A stretch of DNA of 64,000 bases from JAVZGQ01 sp039000685 (GCA_039000685.1 JAWBNW010000001.1:1-64000); one strand, 5' to 3'. Positions 18,514 to 28,308 are shown, numbered from the stretch's first letter. Notes: generated by a model from the sequence alone, not told the origin. Program-made: numbers and translations.

Positions 18514-20438
18514 AAGGTTTAGCTTTCACTGCTGACATTTTGATAGGTTTGACCTTAGCCATATCATTAATTCCTCTTTTCTATGTTGGAACAGAATCAA
18601 GCCATCCAGAAATTTCTTTTCAATCTTTAAGCTACCAAGCAAATGATTTGATAGAAGTGCTTGCAAATTTAAAAACAAGCTCTTTTTCCAACACACCAAC
18701 AATCTCAAAACTCTTATCAGAGAAAATAATTTCAGAGACTGAACTGAACAAAACTTTGCTAGACTTGATAGGAACTTTCTGGTATTCTGGTAATCAAAGC
18801 ATCGCTTCAAATATAACAAAAGAAGTCCTGGAAGGTTTGACAGAAAAATGCTTCAGTCTCCAAACCCAGAATGAAACAATCTATTCATCTTGCTCATCTA
18901 ATCCAAAAACAGTTTCTGTTGCTTACAGGTTGGAATCTGGCTATGAAATCGGAAAGCCGGTTTCTGGTTATGTGGCAAGGGCATGGGCAACAAAAGTGAG
19001 AAAAAACACAACCCAAATAATTATTTTCTATCCAGAAGGCTCAGGCTGGACTGCTCAAAGACTTGAAATCACGAAAAACTTTGCCTTACCAACAAACATA
19101 ACAATCTACAACGCAACTTTGTATGTTTCAATCCATTTCGGAACTTCCAAATCCCAAGCCCAATTCGAGCAGCTTAAAATCAATGGTGTTCAAAAAAAGA
19201 ATGATGTGAATTGGCTTTACTTGCAAGAAGAAGCTTTTGGTTGGGAAATTACTACAGCAGCCTATGGTGTTGTTGACGTGACGAATGAAATTCAAGCAGG
19301 AAACAATTCAATTTACTTGGTGATAGGAACACCAAACTACCATTCTCACATTCATCCAGGCATGAGGCTTATAGTGACTTACAGTTTGAGTCAAGAACTT
19401 TCAACAGGTAACAAAAGCTTCAAGAAGAGATATTATTTCGACAATGTGGTGGGGAGAACAGGTGCTTGGTCGATGGTCTCTTTCTATATCCCAGAAAATG
19501 CAAAAAATGCCACAGCTAGGCTTCATCTGAAAGCTTTAGAGGTCGATGATACTAAAGATTTGTTTGGAAGAAATTCCAGCGATGTGATAATTTATTTCAA
19601 TTCAGACGACATCTTTTATAAAGACGGATATTGTTCTTCTCAAAATTGCTATCCTTCATGCAGTATTTCAGGTCTTTACTATAGAAACTGTCAAAAAGTT
19701 GGAGTGATGAATCCTGAGCTCTCATTAGATCTCACAAGCAATTTGACTAAAGGAACAAATGTGATTTCAGTATATCTGAACAATTATGGTGACATTCACT
19801 GGGGAGATCAAAAGGCGATAATTTATTCAGATCTTTTGAATGACCCAGAAGGATCTTCTTATGTTGAAGTCTCTTATGAAATGGAAGAACCAACTTTCAA
19901 TTACGGTGAGATCGATATAACGAAAGAAATGTTGTTTGGAGGCTCTGCCAGCAACCCAAAAACTTTCAATTTCACTCTAAGCCAAAATCAAATGAATGTT
20001 ATAGAAGCTTTTGTCCACATAGCCCAGGGCTTCAGCAGCATGGTTAATGCTTCCATAAACAACTTTTGGATCTTCACTTCACCTTCTATACGTGTCGTTC
20101 CTGAAAATGTTTATGTTTATCCAAACAAGCTCATCATCGGAACAAATTCAATCAAGCTTGTGGACTTTCAGCAAGGTGGCTCGATTTCAGGAACAAACTA
20201 CATCTTGCCGTGGTCTTCTTTCGAATACACCTACCTCGTGAGAGGTTTGGTTGGCTATGGAAGTGTGTTCAATTCTTCTCAGCTTGCAATAGAAGATGCA
20301 AGACAAAGACTTCTTGCTCAAATGGGTGGCGAGGGAATAAAGCCGGAAGAGATGCAAGTCGACTCTCAAGCAGTTCAGGGCATAAGATGGCTTTGGGGTC
20401 CAAGCCTGTTCAAAATCTTGGTGTGGGAGAGAGAATGA
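18504..20438 (+). CDS. Large pilin-anchored extracellular protein (fourth in run)
   Basis: This is a 644-residue protein. The N-terminus MELKGLAFTADILIGLTLAI gives a pilin-like hydrophobic helix with an acidic residue near its start. About 80 residues of helix follow, then a long beta-rich ectodomain with repeated jelly-roll-like patterns (for example residues 195-280, 310-430 and 475-560) and about twenty N-x-S/T sequons. One short Cys group (CSSQNCYPSC) may hold disulphides. It is a candidate tip adhesin of the structure built from the smaller pilins. Start and stop overlap both neighbours (10 nt and ATGA). Confidence 0.65.
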   Translation: MELKGLAFTADILIGLTLAISLIPLFYVGTESSHPEISFQSLSYQANDLIEVLANLKTSSFSNTPTISKLLSEKIISETELNKTLLDLIGTFWYSGNQSIASNITKEVLEGLTEKCFSLQTQNETIYSSCSSNPKTVSVAYRLESGYEIGKPVSGYVARAWATKVRKNTTQIIIFYPEGSGWTAQRLEITKNFALPTNITIYNATLYVSIHFGTSKSQAQFEQLKINGVQKKNDVNWLYLQEEAFGWEITTAAYGVVDVTNEIQAGNNSIYLVIGTPNYHSHIHPGMRLIVTYSLSQELSTGNKSFKKRYYFDNVVGRTGAWSMVSFYIPENAKNATARLHLKALEVDDTKDLFGRNSSDVIIYFNSDDIFYKDGYCSSQNCYPSCSISGLYYRNCQKVGVMNPELSLDLTSNLTKGTNVISVYLNNYGDIHWGDQKAIIYSDLLNDPEGSSYVEVSYEMEEPTFNYGEIDITKEMLFGGSASNPKTFNFTLSQNQMNVIEAFVHIAQGFSSMVNASINNFWIFTSPSIRVVPENVYVYPNKLIIGTNSIKLVDFQQGGSISGTNYILPWSSFEYTYLVRGLVGYGSVFNSSQLAIEDARQRLLAQMGGEGIKPEEMQVDSQAVQGIRWLWGPSLFKILVWERE

Positions 20439-21400
20439 GAGGAATATTCTTCAGTTTGATGATAATTTTTCTAATGGCCTGCCTACTCATGTTTCTTTCT
20501 GTTCAGAGGTCCATGTTATCTTTTTACTCTTCTCAAAGAGCAATTGAAAATAGGATAGAATCTATGCTGAACTTTTATGAGAGTGTGATTTATGACTCAA
20601 GAAAATCTATGGAAATCATGGCACAAAGGGCAGCTTGTTCAGCAATAAACTATGTGGTAACCACAGGCTCTCCCTTACATTCTTCAAACGAGTCTATAGC
20701 AGAGCTCATATTGGAAGGAACAATTAATTCTGAGATCCAAGGCCTGATGGAAGGATCTACTACCAAAGATTGGGAAGAGAGCATAGAATATTTGGGAAGT
20801 CTTCAAGGATTTGGGGCCGAAGTCAATATCAAAGACTTATTGATAGAGCTCGAAGACAGTTACCATCTTTCCATCTCTTACACTATTCTCCTAGACCTTT
20901 ATGATGATAATGTCAAGACAAACCTTACAAAAAGCTCAAGAGAAAAAATAATCGTAAGCATAGAAAATATGGAAGATCCTCTCTATCCTTTGAACACTTT
21001 AGGCAGAATAGTCAATGTCATAAGACCGAGCCCACATTGGCTCAACTACTCTAGCGAAGACACTACAAATTTGAAGGACGATTTAGACAATTCTTACTAT
21101 CATCCCAGCTTATATGGAGCAAGTTTTCTGGATAGGCTTGAAGGCAAGTTCTTCGTTCAAGAAAAGTACTCCAAACCAAACCCAATCGGGTTGGAAAGTT
21201 TTGTCAACAAGGACAAAATCCTCAGCGCAGGCTTGCCGATAGATACTTACGCTACAAACATAGATTATCTTTACTTCTCAAAAAGTGGTGTGGTCGCTTA
21301 TTCTATTTTCAACATGCCTTCTAATTTTAGATTAGACAATGAGACTAGTCTTGAAGGGAAGACCCACCTTCAAATATACAATGTCACGGTGATTGAATGA
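20435..21400 (+). CDS. Membrane-anchored extracellular protein (fifth in run)
   Basis: The start is the ATG at 20435, which overlaps the previous stop as ATGA and is preceded by gggagaga; the open frame extends further upstream only as a shadow. The 321 residues begin MRGIFFSLMIIFLMACLLMF, a short basic lead and one membrane helix, then a helical stalk and a mixed ectodomain. There is no recognised family. The stop overlaps the next start (ATGA). Confidence 0.65.
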   Translation: MRGIFFSLMIIFLMACLLMFLSVQRSMLSFYSSQRAIENRIESMLNFYESVIYDSRKSMEIMAQRAACSAINYVVTTGSPLHSSNESIAELILEGTINSEIQGLMEGSTTKDWEESIEYLGSLQGFGAEVNIKDLLIELEDSYHLSISYTILLDLYDDNVKTNLTKSSREKIIVSIENMEDPLYPLNTLGRIVNVIRPSPHWLNYSSEDTTNLKDDLDNSYYHPSLYGASFLDRLEGKFFVQEKYSKPNPIGLESFVNKDKILSAGLPIDTYATNIDYLYFSKSGVVAYSIFNMPSNFRLDNETSLEGKTHLQIYNVTVIE

Positions 21401-22134
21401 AATTAAAATACAAAATTTCACTCACAGCCCTGATGTTAATAATATTAGGTTCCCTAATCTTGGGTCCAAAAGAGTTTAAGCAAGCCCTTTTTCAATATTT
21501 TGAGGGAGGCAAAGGAGAAGAAAGCACTTCAGTTCAAAATTTAACTCAAAGTCAAACTGGTCAAACGAGCGAGACTAATTACTCTACAAACCCACCCCAA
21601 GAAGGTGGAGGAGGTGCTGGGGAAACAACCAAAGAAGAAGGACAAGCAGCAAAAGCAATAACCCTTGAAATCACAGACATTTGTTCAGGAAAGCTTGACC
21701 TATTCACCATTTCAGAAGGTGCTACTAAATGCTTGAACAGAAAATATCCGTATCAAATAATCCTTGAAAAAAATTCAACCCATTTGACAACAAGTTTTTA
21801 TGGCTTAAGCGGGTTTGAGGAAAGCTATGAGCTGAACGAAACTATTCTACTATTCTTCATCTTTGCCGAGGATGTGGCGAGCGTGAGCCATGAGATTCAA
21901 TCTTTCAGTTTAGAAGGAAGTCAAGATTTCAGTTTAGGTCAATATTATCTTCACACAATCTGGGAAAGAGATGCTGCTGGAAACTTGGTGATCTCAAAGA
22001 TGATAGCAATTTTGCCTTTGCAAGTAAACGGCAATATTATGAGCAGTGATTGGAAAGAGCTTAAATTCTATCTGAATATACCTAACAAAACTTATTATTT
22101 GGGCAACCTTTGGGTCTTAGTGAAAGAAAAATAA
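21397..22134 (+). CDS. Membrane-anchored protein with low-complexity linker (sixth in run)
   Basis: The 245 residues have an N-terminal membrane helix (about 6-24), a Ser/Thr/Gly/Glu-rich linker (about 45-85, including GGGGAGE), then a 150-residue domain with one conserved-looking Cys pair (ICSGK and TKCLN). It ends the six-gene run; a convergent pilin gene starts its 3' end 11 nt away. Function unknown. Confidence 0.6.
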   Translation: MKLKYKISLTALMLIILGSLILGPKEFKQALFQYFEGGKGEESTSVQNLTQSQTGQTSETNYSTNPPQEGGGGAGETTKEEGQAAKAITLEITDICSGKLDLFTISEGATKCLNRKYPYQIILEKNSTHLTTSFYGLSGFEESYELNETILLFFIFAEDVASVSHEIQSFSLEGSQDFSLGQYYLHTIWERDAAGNLVISKMIAILPLQVNGNIMSSDWKELKFYLNIPNKTYYLGNLWVLVKEK

Positions 22135-22145
22135 AAGAAAAAAAG

Positions 22146-22556
22146 CTAAGACGCTCCATGTAAAGTTGCATTAAGACTGCTCTCTATACCGCTAGCAACA
22201 TCTATGAAGGTTACTTTCACTTCTACATCTCCAGCAAAGCAACCACTGCAAGGTATGGAAAGTCTTGATTGTGGTTTTCCATTTAGAGGTACATCAAAGG
22301 TGTTTGAACCTTTTGAAGTATCAACTCGTGTAACATTTATTTCTCTTGGTCCTACAATCACTGAAAGGGTATTAGCACCATGATAGTCATACGTAATTGC
22401 TGCGCCAGGCGGGAAACATGGACTGCAAGGCCCACCGATACCACCACCAGGCAATCTGAAAATACCCATTGCGTACAAAGCTGCAACCACTGCAATTACT
22501 ATCAAGATTGCCCATCCGTATGTCATCAAAAACTCAAGAGCCGCTTGTGCTTTCAT
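22146..22556 (-). CDS. Archaeal type IV pilin (class III signal peptide)
   Basis: The 136 residues start MKAQAALEFLMTYGWAILIV, an almost textbook archaeal pilin start: cleavage before or near Q-A-A-L-E leaves a hydrophobic helix that packs the filament core. The short ectodomain has Cys pairs (CSPCFPPG and CSGCF) that can form disulphides. It lies 30 nt after the F-domain genes of the secretion operon, so it is the best candidate for a major pilin of this machine. Confidence 0.85.
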   Translation of the reverse strand: MKAQAALEFLMTYGWAILIVIAVVAALYAMGIFRLPGGGIGGPCSPCFPPGAAITYDYHGANTLSVIVGPREINVTRVDTSKGSNTFDVPLNGKPQSRLSIPCSGCFAGDVEVKVTFIDVASGIESSLNATLHGAS

Positions 22557-22586
22557 AATTATATTTTATTTTCCCGCCTTTTAAAG

Positions 22587-23582
22587 CTATAGAGTTGCTG
22601 CTGGGACAAGGAAGCCTATGAGGCCTGAGAGAGCAAGTCTTGCCATGAAATAGATTGTTAGGTTGATTGCCAAGAGCAAGGGGATGTATTTCAAACCAGC
22701 TTTTTCCTTTCCCTCTTGCAACAAACCTATGAGCAAGCTGCCAAAAATCGATGAAAAAATCAAGGTTAGCAGACAATAAGCTCTGATGAAATCTGAAGAA
22801 ACTTTAACTATACCAAGCTTCAAGCTTCCCATGGTCATGTAGCTTGCAGCTTCTTCTATTCTCAGCTTGCTTCCGATTGCACTCATGGTCTCAACCAAAT
22901 AGGAAGAAAACGCAAATAGGACAGGGGAGGCAAAACCAACGGCTATGAAGATGAAAATGGCATACATTCCAACTTGTGCTGCTATCTCTTTTTTCAAGAG
23001 CTTGAGATCCCTTATGTCTTCAGCTGTTTGTTCGAGCAAACTTGCTATCTCCCCACCTTTTCTCATACCTTCAACTATCAAGTTGAATGTCCTGTTTATT
23101 ATCCTCGACCTAATTTTCTTTCCTAAAGAAAGCAAAGCATCTTCCAAGGCTTCACCAGCTATTGCTTTTGTGGCAGCCATCTTAATCTCTTTTTCCAAAA
23201 CACCAAACTCCGGTCTAGCAGAATAAAGCAAAGCCTTGTCTGGAGTTAAACCTGAGCGAATGTTTGCTGCCATTAGCTGCAGGGCATCAGGAAGGACAGA
23301 TTCAGCAAAGCTTCCTCTCTTATCACCTATCAATATTAAAATAAGATCAATTATCAATTGAATTCCAATGAAAACCAGGGGAATCAATAGCAGGATTACC
23401 CAACTAAAAACAAAAACAAGGGGAAGCAACAAGAATGAAAAGGCAAGAGAGTAAAGAAAAGATAAGGACAAGAATTTTTCCATTCTTATCTCAATCCCAG
23501 CATACTCTAAATTCTGCTCTAACCATTTCACGTACTTCTTCGGATAAATCCACCTTATTCTTCTATAAGCTCTCTCTATCAT
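22587..23582 (-). CDS. Type II secretion F-domain (TadC-like) platform protein
   Basis: The 331 residues show two N-terminal membrane helices (about 40-85), an F domain (95-195, with LPDALQLMAANIRSGLTPD and GMRKGGEIASLLEQ) and three or four C-terminal helices. This is the FlaJ/TadC architecture. The ATG overlaps the stop of the preceding F-domain gene (ATGA). Together the two form the inner-membrane platform driven by the ATPase encoded at 24454-25965. Confidence 0.85.
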   Translation of the reverse strand: MIERAYRRIRWIYPKKYVKWLEQNLEYAGIEIRMEKFLSLSFLYSLAFSFLLLPLVFVFSWVILLLIPLVFIGIQLIIDLILILIGDKRGSFAESVLPDALQLMAANIRSGLTPDKALLYSARPEFGVLEKEIKMAATKAIAGEALEDALLSLGKKIRSRIINRTFNLIVEGMRKGGEIASLLEQTAEDIRDLKLLKKEIAAQVGMYAIFIFIAVGFASPVLFAFSSYLVETMSAIGSKLRIEEAASYMTMGSLKLGIVKVSSDFIRAYCLLTLIFSSIFGSLLIGLLQEGKEKAGLKYIPLLLAINLTIYFMARLALSGLIGFLVPAATL

Positions 23583-24457
23583 ACTTCCACACTCGGCCTC
23601 CTGCTCTTAACCATTCCTATGAGCATGACTTGAAAAACAACAACAACAAACAAAATCAAAAAGAATATTGTCTCTGGAACTTGTATGCCAGCAAAAGTAG
23701 AGAAAATTATGAGAAAAGTTATTCCAAGAGTAGGTAGAATTACTGTCAACATCAAGTACATTAGAGCTAGTGGACTGAGTTGAGAGCCATACTTCCTTAT
23801 CTTCACCTTCTGCTCTTCTGAAAGATTTTGGGCTATGATGTTAAGAGTATTCCCAACATCACCCCCCGCCCTCAAGCTGTTGACTATCTGCCAAATAACC
23901 CTCTTGAAACCAACATTCGGAACCCTAAAAGCAAGCTCTTCCAGAGCTTGTGTCTCCTCTTTTCCAGTTGCTATTTCTTTCACACATTTCTCAAATTCTT
24001 CCGAGACAGAACCATAATTTCCTTTCGAGACAGAAACCAAGGAATCAAAAATAGAAACTCCGGACTTGATTTGAATGAACAAATGTCTTATGGCAAACAA
24101 AAGATTTTTTTCCACATCTCTATCTTTCCTTGAAAGCAAGAGGCTTGGATAAAAGCTGATGTAATTGAAGACAACTACAGAGATCAAAAGAGAAAAGATG
24201 AATGAAAGCAAGGCGAGATTTTTCCCGGCTACCAACCCAAGAATCGTGAAAATTGAGAAAATCAAGAAAAACCAAAAGATAGAAGAGAATATTGCTATTG
24301 CTGAATATTCCCTGTCTTTCAAGTTTATTTCAGCTTGAATCAACTTCTGGGCAAGGAAAGGATTCAGCTTGACAAGTCTGCTCGATAGAAATAAAAAAGG
24401 TCTTGAAAGTTTCAAAACCTTTTGAACTGGAAATGGGACAAATGGTATTCTCTTCAT
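23579..24457 (-). CDS. Type II secretion F-domain (TadB/TadC-like) platform protein
   Basis: The start is ATG 24457, overlapping the ATPase stop as ATGA; a TTG three codons upstream is less likely. The 292 residues have helices at about 60-105, a cytoplasmic F domain (LLFAIRHLFIQIKSGVSIFD, SLRAGGDVGNTLN) and two C-terminal helices. It is a partner of the following F-domain gene. Confidence 0.85.
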   Translation of the reverse strand: MKRIPFVPFPVQKVLKLSRPFLFLSSRLVKLNPFLAQKLIQAEINLKDREYSAIAIFSSIFWFFLIFSIFTILGLVAGKNLALLSFIFSLLISVVVFNYISFYPSLLLSRKDRDVEKNLLFAIRHLFIQIKSGVSIFDSLVSVSKGNYGSVSEEFEKCVKEIATGKEETQALEELAFRVPNVGFKRVIWQIVNSLRAGGDVGNTLNIIAQNLSEEQKVKIRKYGSQLSPLALMYLMLTVILPTLGITFLIIFSTFAGIQVPETIFFLILFVVVVFQVMLIGMVKSRRPSVEV

Positions 24458-25965
24458 CCAAACCAACTTTTTATCACTTTATCCACATTTTCTCTGTTTT
24501 CAACAGCTTTGACCAATTTCTCAGGTGAAGAATAATAAATTGCTATGAGCCTTCCAAGCTTGTTCAAATCTTTAACTTGATTTTCAACAAACCACTTCAA
24601 TATCCCCACTTTTTCATCCATATTTTCTTTGATCTCCTGTTCAGTCATACCTGTGTGCATACCAATCTCTTCCACAATTCTCAAGCTATCATTCTCCCTC
24701 TCAATTTCATCTTTCACAGGCTTCCATCTGTACAAAGTGTTTAACTGTGGGCCTTGTTTCTCACTTCCTGGCAAAATTTCGCTCAGTTGGAACATCCTCC
24801 TTATCCCAAGCCTTCTATCCCTGAAAGCAACTGCAAGGAGATGTAAAGCTTCTATCACACTTTCAGGCACGTTGATTGGCGGATTTATTAATCTTTTCAA
24901 GGCTTGTTCTGCTGTATCAGCATGCAAGGTAGCATAAACTGAATGGCCAGTGTGCATGGCTTCAAAAAGGACTTCTGCCTCTCTTGCTCTTCTTATCTCA
25001 CCAACTATTATCCTGTCAGGTCTCATCCTCAAGCTGTTAACGAGCAAGCTGAGCATGCTAACTTCTCCCAAACCTTCAGGATTTGGTTCCCTTGTTGTCA
25101 AAGGCACCCAATGCAGAAAATCAGCCAACTGTAATTCACGCGTGTCTTCAATAGAAACTACTCTTTGGTTTGGTGGAATGAAGCTCATGAAGACATTCAG
25201 CAAAGAAGTTTTTCCGCTTGCTGTACCACCAGCGACAATCATGTTCATCTCGTACTGAATAGCAAGCCAAATTAAAGCAGCTACTTCATAATTCAAAGTT
25301 TTGTTTTCTATGAAATCTACTATCGTCCAAGGCGACCTTCTGAATTTTCTTATTGTTATTGTATTTCCATGAGTTGAAATGGGGAACAAAGTTGCATTAA
25401 CTCTGTCTCCAGTCGGCAAGTGAGCATCCATGAGTGGGTTGAGAAGCGTGATTTGTCTGCCAACTTTTCTCCCTATATTATTGGCATAGTTCAATATCTC
25501 GCTTTCTTGCTCGATTTGTACATTGGTCTTGAGCCAACCATGCTTCTTGTGATAAACCCAAACCGGTTCTTTAGAGCTGTTGATGACGACTTCTTCCAGG
25601 TTTGGGTCTGCAAGCAAGAACTCAATCTTTCCCAATCCAAACATCTCTTGCATCAAAATCCCGATCAAATACTTTTGAGTACTCTCATTCACGAAAGGCA
25701 TCTCTTTCTTGAAAATTTCCATCCCCTTTTCAAAGAATTTTCTCTTCAAATTTTCTATTGAAGTTACATCCATGAGTTCAGTTGGCTTGATTGGAATTTC
25801 GGTCAAGAGCATTGTCCTGATTTTTTCCAGAAGGACAGAAGTACCTGCAGCTATTTCTGGAAGTTTGAGCTCATAGATGAGAACAAAATCAGAAGTTTTT
25901 TTTATTGAGACGGAAGCTTCTATGCCTTCAGAACTAACTTTATAGCTTTCAGACTTTTCATTCAT
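24454..25965 (-). CDS. Type II/IV secretion system ATPase (VirB11/TadA/PilB-like)
   Basis: This 503-residue hexameric motor ATPase powers pilus assembly. Walker A is GGTASGKT (246-253), the Asp box is SIEDTRELQL, Walker B is RIIVGEIRRAREAEVLFEAM and the His box is GHSVYATLHADT. An N-terminal domain of about 220 residues precedes the core (EEVVINSSKEPVWVYH, PLMDAHLPTGDRVNATLFPI), matching archaeal TadA/CpaF homologues. It heads the ATPase, platform, platform, pilin order, with ATGA couplings. Confidence 0.93.
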   Translation of the reverse strand: MNEKSESYKVSSEGIEASVSIKKTSDFVLIYELKLPEIAAGTSVLLEKIRTMLLTEIPIKPTELMDVTSIENLKRKFFEKGMEIFKKEMPFVNESTQKYLIGILMQEMFGLGKIEFLLADPNLEEVVINSSKEPVWVYHKKHGWLKTNVQIEQESEILNYANNIGRKVGRQITLLNPLMDAHLPTGDRVNATLFPISTHGNTITIRKFRRSPWTIVDFIENKTLNYEVAALIWLAIQYEMNMIVAGGTASGKTSLLNVFMSFIPPNQRVVSIEDTRELQLADFLHWVPLTTREPNPEGLGEVSMLSLLVNSLRMRPDRIIVGEIRRAREAEVLFEAMHTGHSVYATLHADTAEQALKRLINPPINVPESVIEALHLLAVAFRDRRLGIRRMFQLSEILPGSEKQGPQLNTLYRWKPVKDEIERENDSLRIVEEIGMHTGMTEQEIKENMDEKVGILKWFVENQVKDLNKLGRLIAIYYSSPEKLVKAVENRENVDKVIKSWFG

Positions 25966-25993
25966 AAAATAAATTTTCTCTTTCGTATAAATA

Positions 25994-26746
25994 TCATTCT
26001 TGTTTTTTCATTTTCACAACAGGGCTTCCGATAGCAGGATAATTTATTTCAACTATGCCATGCTCTTCAAGAATTTTTGCCCAATTTTCAACCAAATTCT
26101 CTGGAGTGTTCAAAAGTTTGGAAAGTTTTTGGAGTTCAACCGGACCTTCTTCCAAGATTTTCAACATTTCATCAATTTTTGTTGAGACAGTTTCCTTTAT
26201 CTCTTGCTTTGGAGCCCATTTCAGCAAATCGGTTCTTGTTATTATTCCAACAAGCCTACCTTTTTTATCAAGGACAAGAAGCCTTTTGATGTTGTATTTT
26301 TCCATTTTCTTTTTTGCTTCTTCCACACTTTTATCTTCACCGATGCAAATCGGTTTTTTCATGATGTCAGCAACTATCGTGTTTTTGAGAACCTCTTTAT
26401 CCTTTTCTTCTATTTCTTCCAAATTATTCTTCTTAACAATCTTCAAGATGTCAGTCTTGCTTATCTCACCTATGAAAAATCCTTTATCGAGAACAGGAGC
26501 ACCAGAAATTTTTTTATTTTGGAAAATTTCGGCGACTTTATTCAAGCCCATATGGGGGTCGACAGAGATTATGTTTTTCGTCATCAACTCTGAAACCAAA
26601 ATCTTTTTCTTCTCAGGCTTCACCTTTCTTTTAATTTTCACCATTCTTTTAATCTTTTTTGTTCTCTTTTTCACCTTCTTCTCAACTTTTATTTTTTTGG
26701 TCTTTATTTTTCTCTTGAAAAAACTGAAGAGCCAGTCTAGCACCAT
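25994..26746 (-). CDS. CBS-pair protein with basic N-terminus and C-terminal winged helix
   Basis: The ATG at 26746 is preferred over a TTG seven codons upstream. The first 10 residues are hydrophobic (MVLDWLFSFF), followed by a 45-residue Lys/Arg-rich stretch, then two CBS repeats (SELMTKNIISV and VADIMKKPICI, about 50-175) that usually bind adenosyl nucleotides. A final winged-helix-like segment (about 195-250: VELQKLSKLLNTPENLVENWAKILEEHG) is typical of DNA or protein binding. It sits 28 nt before the secretion ATPase gene and may act as a regulator that senses energy state; that link is inference. Confidence 0.75.
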   Translation of the reverse strand: MVLDWLFSFFKRKIKTKKIKVEKKVKKRTKKIKRMVKIKRKVKPEKKKILVSELMTKNIISVDPHMGLNKVAEIFQNKKISGAPVLDKGFFIGEISKTDILKIVKKNNLEEIEEKDKEVLKNTIVADIMKKPICIGEDKSVEEAKKKMEKYNIKRLLVLDKKGRLVGIITRTDLLKWAPKQEIKETVSTKIDEMLKILEEGPVELQKLSKLLNTPENLVENWAKILEEHGIVEINYPAIGSPVVKMKKQE

Positions 26747-26780
26747 AATTATTATCTGAAAAATCAAACATAAATTTTCA

Positions 26781-28286
26781 TCATTTGAAAGCTTCCAGAT
26801 CTTCAGATTTTCTCTTCTCCTTTTCCATAAAAATGGCGATCTCTTCTTCCAGTTTTTTACCCTTTTCTGATTTCTTGCTTCTTCTTTCTCTAACTTTCAC
26901 AAGCAGAGGATAGTTCACAGCCTCACCAACGATCAAAGCCTCACCGACTTTCAATCCCGGCAACATATCCAAAACATCTTTTGTCACACCTTCCGAGCTT
27001 TCTCCTATGTGCTTGATGTCGTAAGGATTGTTTATCCTCATGATTATATGAGTGTTGCACTGGCTTAGGGCTGTCGTTGCAAGCCTTATCGGTCTTTGGG
27101 TTATCAAGACCAAGCAAGCTCCAAATTTTCTTCCCTCTCTTGCTATCTGTTCTATGACATTCCTTGAAATTGCAGAAGCAGCTTCTTCTCCCTCTGGACA
27201 GAATTGATGGCTTTCTTCAACAAAAAGAATGAAAGGCGGAATTCTTCCTTGCCTCCTCAAATCAAAAAGCTTTCTTGCAAAATAAGTCAATATGATTTGT
27301 CTTTCTTTCAGATGAACAAAATCAGAGAGATCGAAAACTGTAAGCTGGCCAAGTTTTGCAACTTCTTCTAAAGAAGGAGAATCTATCTTACTGAACAATC
27401 CGGTTGAAGCCAGGTCAGAAAGCCAAGAGCCCAAAGCAGCTTTTGTTTTCGGGTTTATTTCACTTTCCCCCACAGCTTCAATCAACTCATCAAGATCATA
27501 AACCTTCTTCTCTTCTTGTAATTTTTTGATTATTGGTGAAAGCTCCCTTCTCTGAACAGAGGACATTTGTGGTATAAGTTCGTTCATCACGCTTGCTGAG
27601 ATCTTGCTTGTGGCTATAAAGATTTTATCTTTTCCATAAACTTTTGTTTTGGTTATATATTTTTCATCTTCCGAAAAGCCAACGTATTCGCCATGTGGAT
27701 CAAAAACTATTATCGCAGGTCTTGCCTTGTCTTTTCTGTCAAGAATTTCTTCTATTAAAACAGAAGCCAAATAGCTTTTGCCAGCACCACTTATTGCGAG
27801 AATTGCCAAATGTTTTTGGAAGAGCTTCGTCAAATTCAATTTCACATCAAGTTCATGTGCTTCCATTCTTCCAATAGTCAAACCATTTTCGTCTAGTCCC
27901 AAAAACTCGGAAAGCAATTTTTCATCAGCCCTGTAAACCTTTTCTCCAGGTGAAGGAGGGAAAGAGACCCTAAGCTGCTTACCATTTTCAAGAATCCCCA
28001 AAGGTACAGCCGAAGCCACAAGAAATTCCCATCTGTCTGCTGGAAAAATTTCTTTCAACTCCCTCCCACTTCTCTCGTATTCTCTCACAGATTCAGCTCT
28101 CATGAAGTATCTGTTCATCCTGAAAATTTCAGCAACCCTTGCTATCAGTAAGCCTTGTTCTGTCTTTAGCTGGACATACTCATTCTTCTTCACAGGAATT
28201 TTTTCTTCACCTTCATTTATTACAAAAGAAAATTCACTGCTGCTTGGATCTTGCATGGTTGAGATCACAGTTCCAATTTCTTTCAT
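26781..28286 (-). CDS. herA: HerA-family DNA translocase/helicase (DUF87)
   Basis: The 501-residue protein from ATG 28286 has an N-terminal barrel-like HAS domain (about 1-130), then a FtsK/HerA ATPase core: Walker A ISGAGKS (165-171), Walker B FILFVEESHQF, and an Arg-finger region REGRKFGACLVLITQRP. HerA hexamers with NurA resect DNA ends alongside Mre11-Rad50; no nurA is visible here, and other DUF87 ATPases serve other systems, so the symbol is probable rather than certain. A TATA-like box centred 27 nt before the ATG supports this start and a leaderless mRNA. Confidence 0.8.
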   Translation of the reverse strand: MKEIGTVISTMQDPSSSEFSFVINEGEEKIPVKKNEYVQLKTEQGLLIARVAEIFRMNRYFMRAESVREYERSGRELKEIFPADRWEFLVASAVPLGILENGKQLRVSFPPSPGEKVYRADEKLLSEFLGLDENGLTIGRMEAHELDVKLNLTKLFQKHLAILAISGAGKSYLASVLIEEILDRKDKARPAIIVFDPHGEYVGFSEDEKYITKTKVYGKDKIFIATSKISASVMNELIPQMSSVQRRELSPIIKKLQEEKKVYDLDELIEAVGESEINPKTKAALGSWLSDLASTGLFSKIDSPSLEEVAKLGQLTVFDLSDFVHLKERQIILTYFARKLFDLRRQGRIPPFILFVEESHQFCPEGEEAASAISRNVIEQIAREGRKFGACLVLITQRPIRLATTALSQCNTHIIMRINNPYDIKHIGESSEGVTKDVLDMLPGLKVGEALIVGEAVNYPLLVKVRERRSKKSEKGKKLEEEIAIFMEKEKRKSEDLEAFK

Positions 28287-28308
28287 AGATTTTAAATTGA
28301 TTGCCAAG

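Noticed and set aside
20210..20434. Long N-terminal extension of the gene at 20435
   Set aside because: It is the shadow of the 18504 gene in another frame; the ATG at 20435 gives ATGA coupling and a signal helix.
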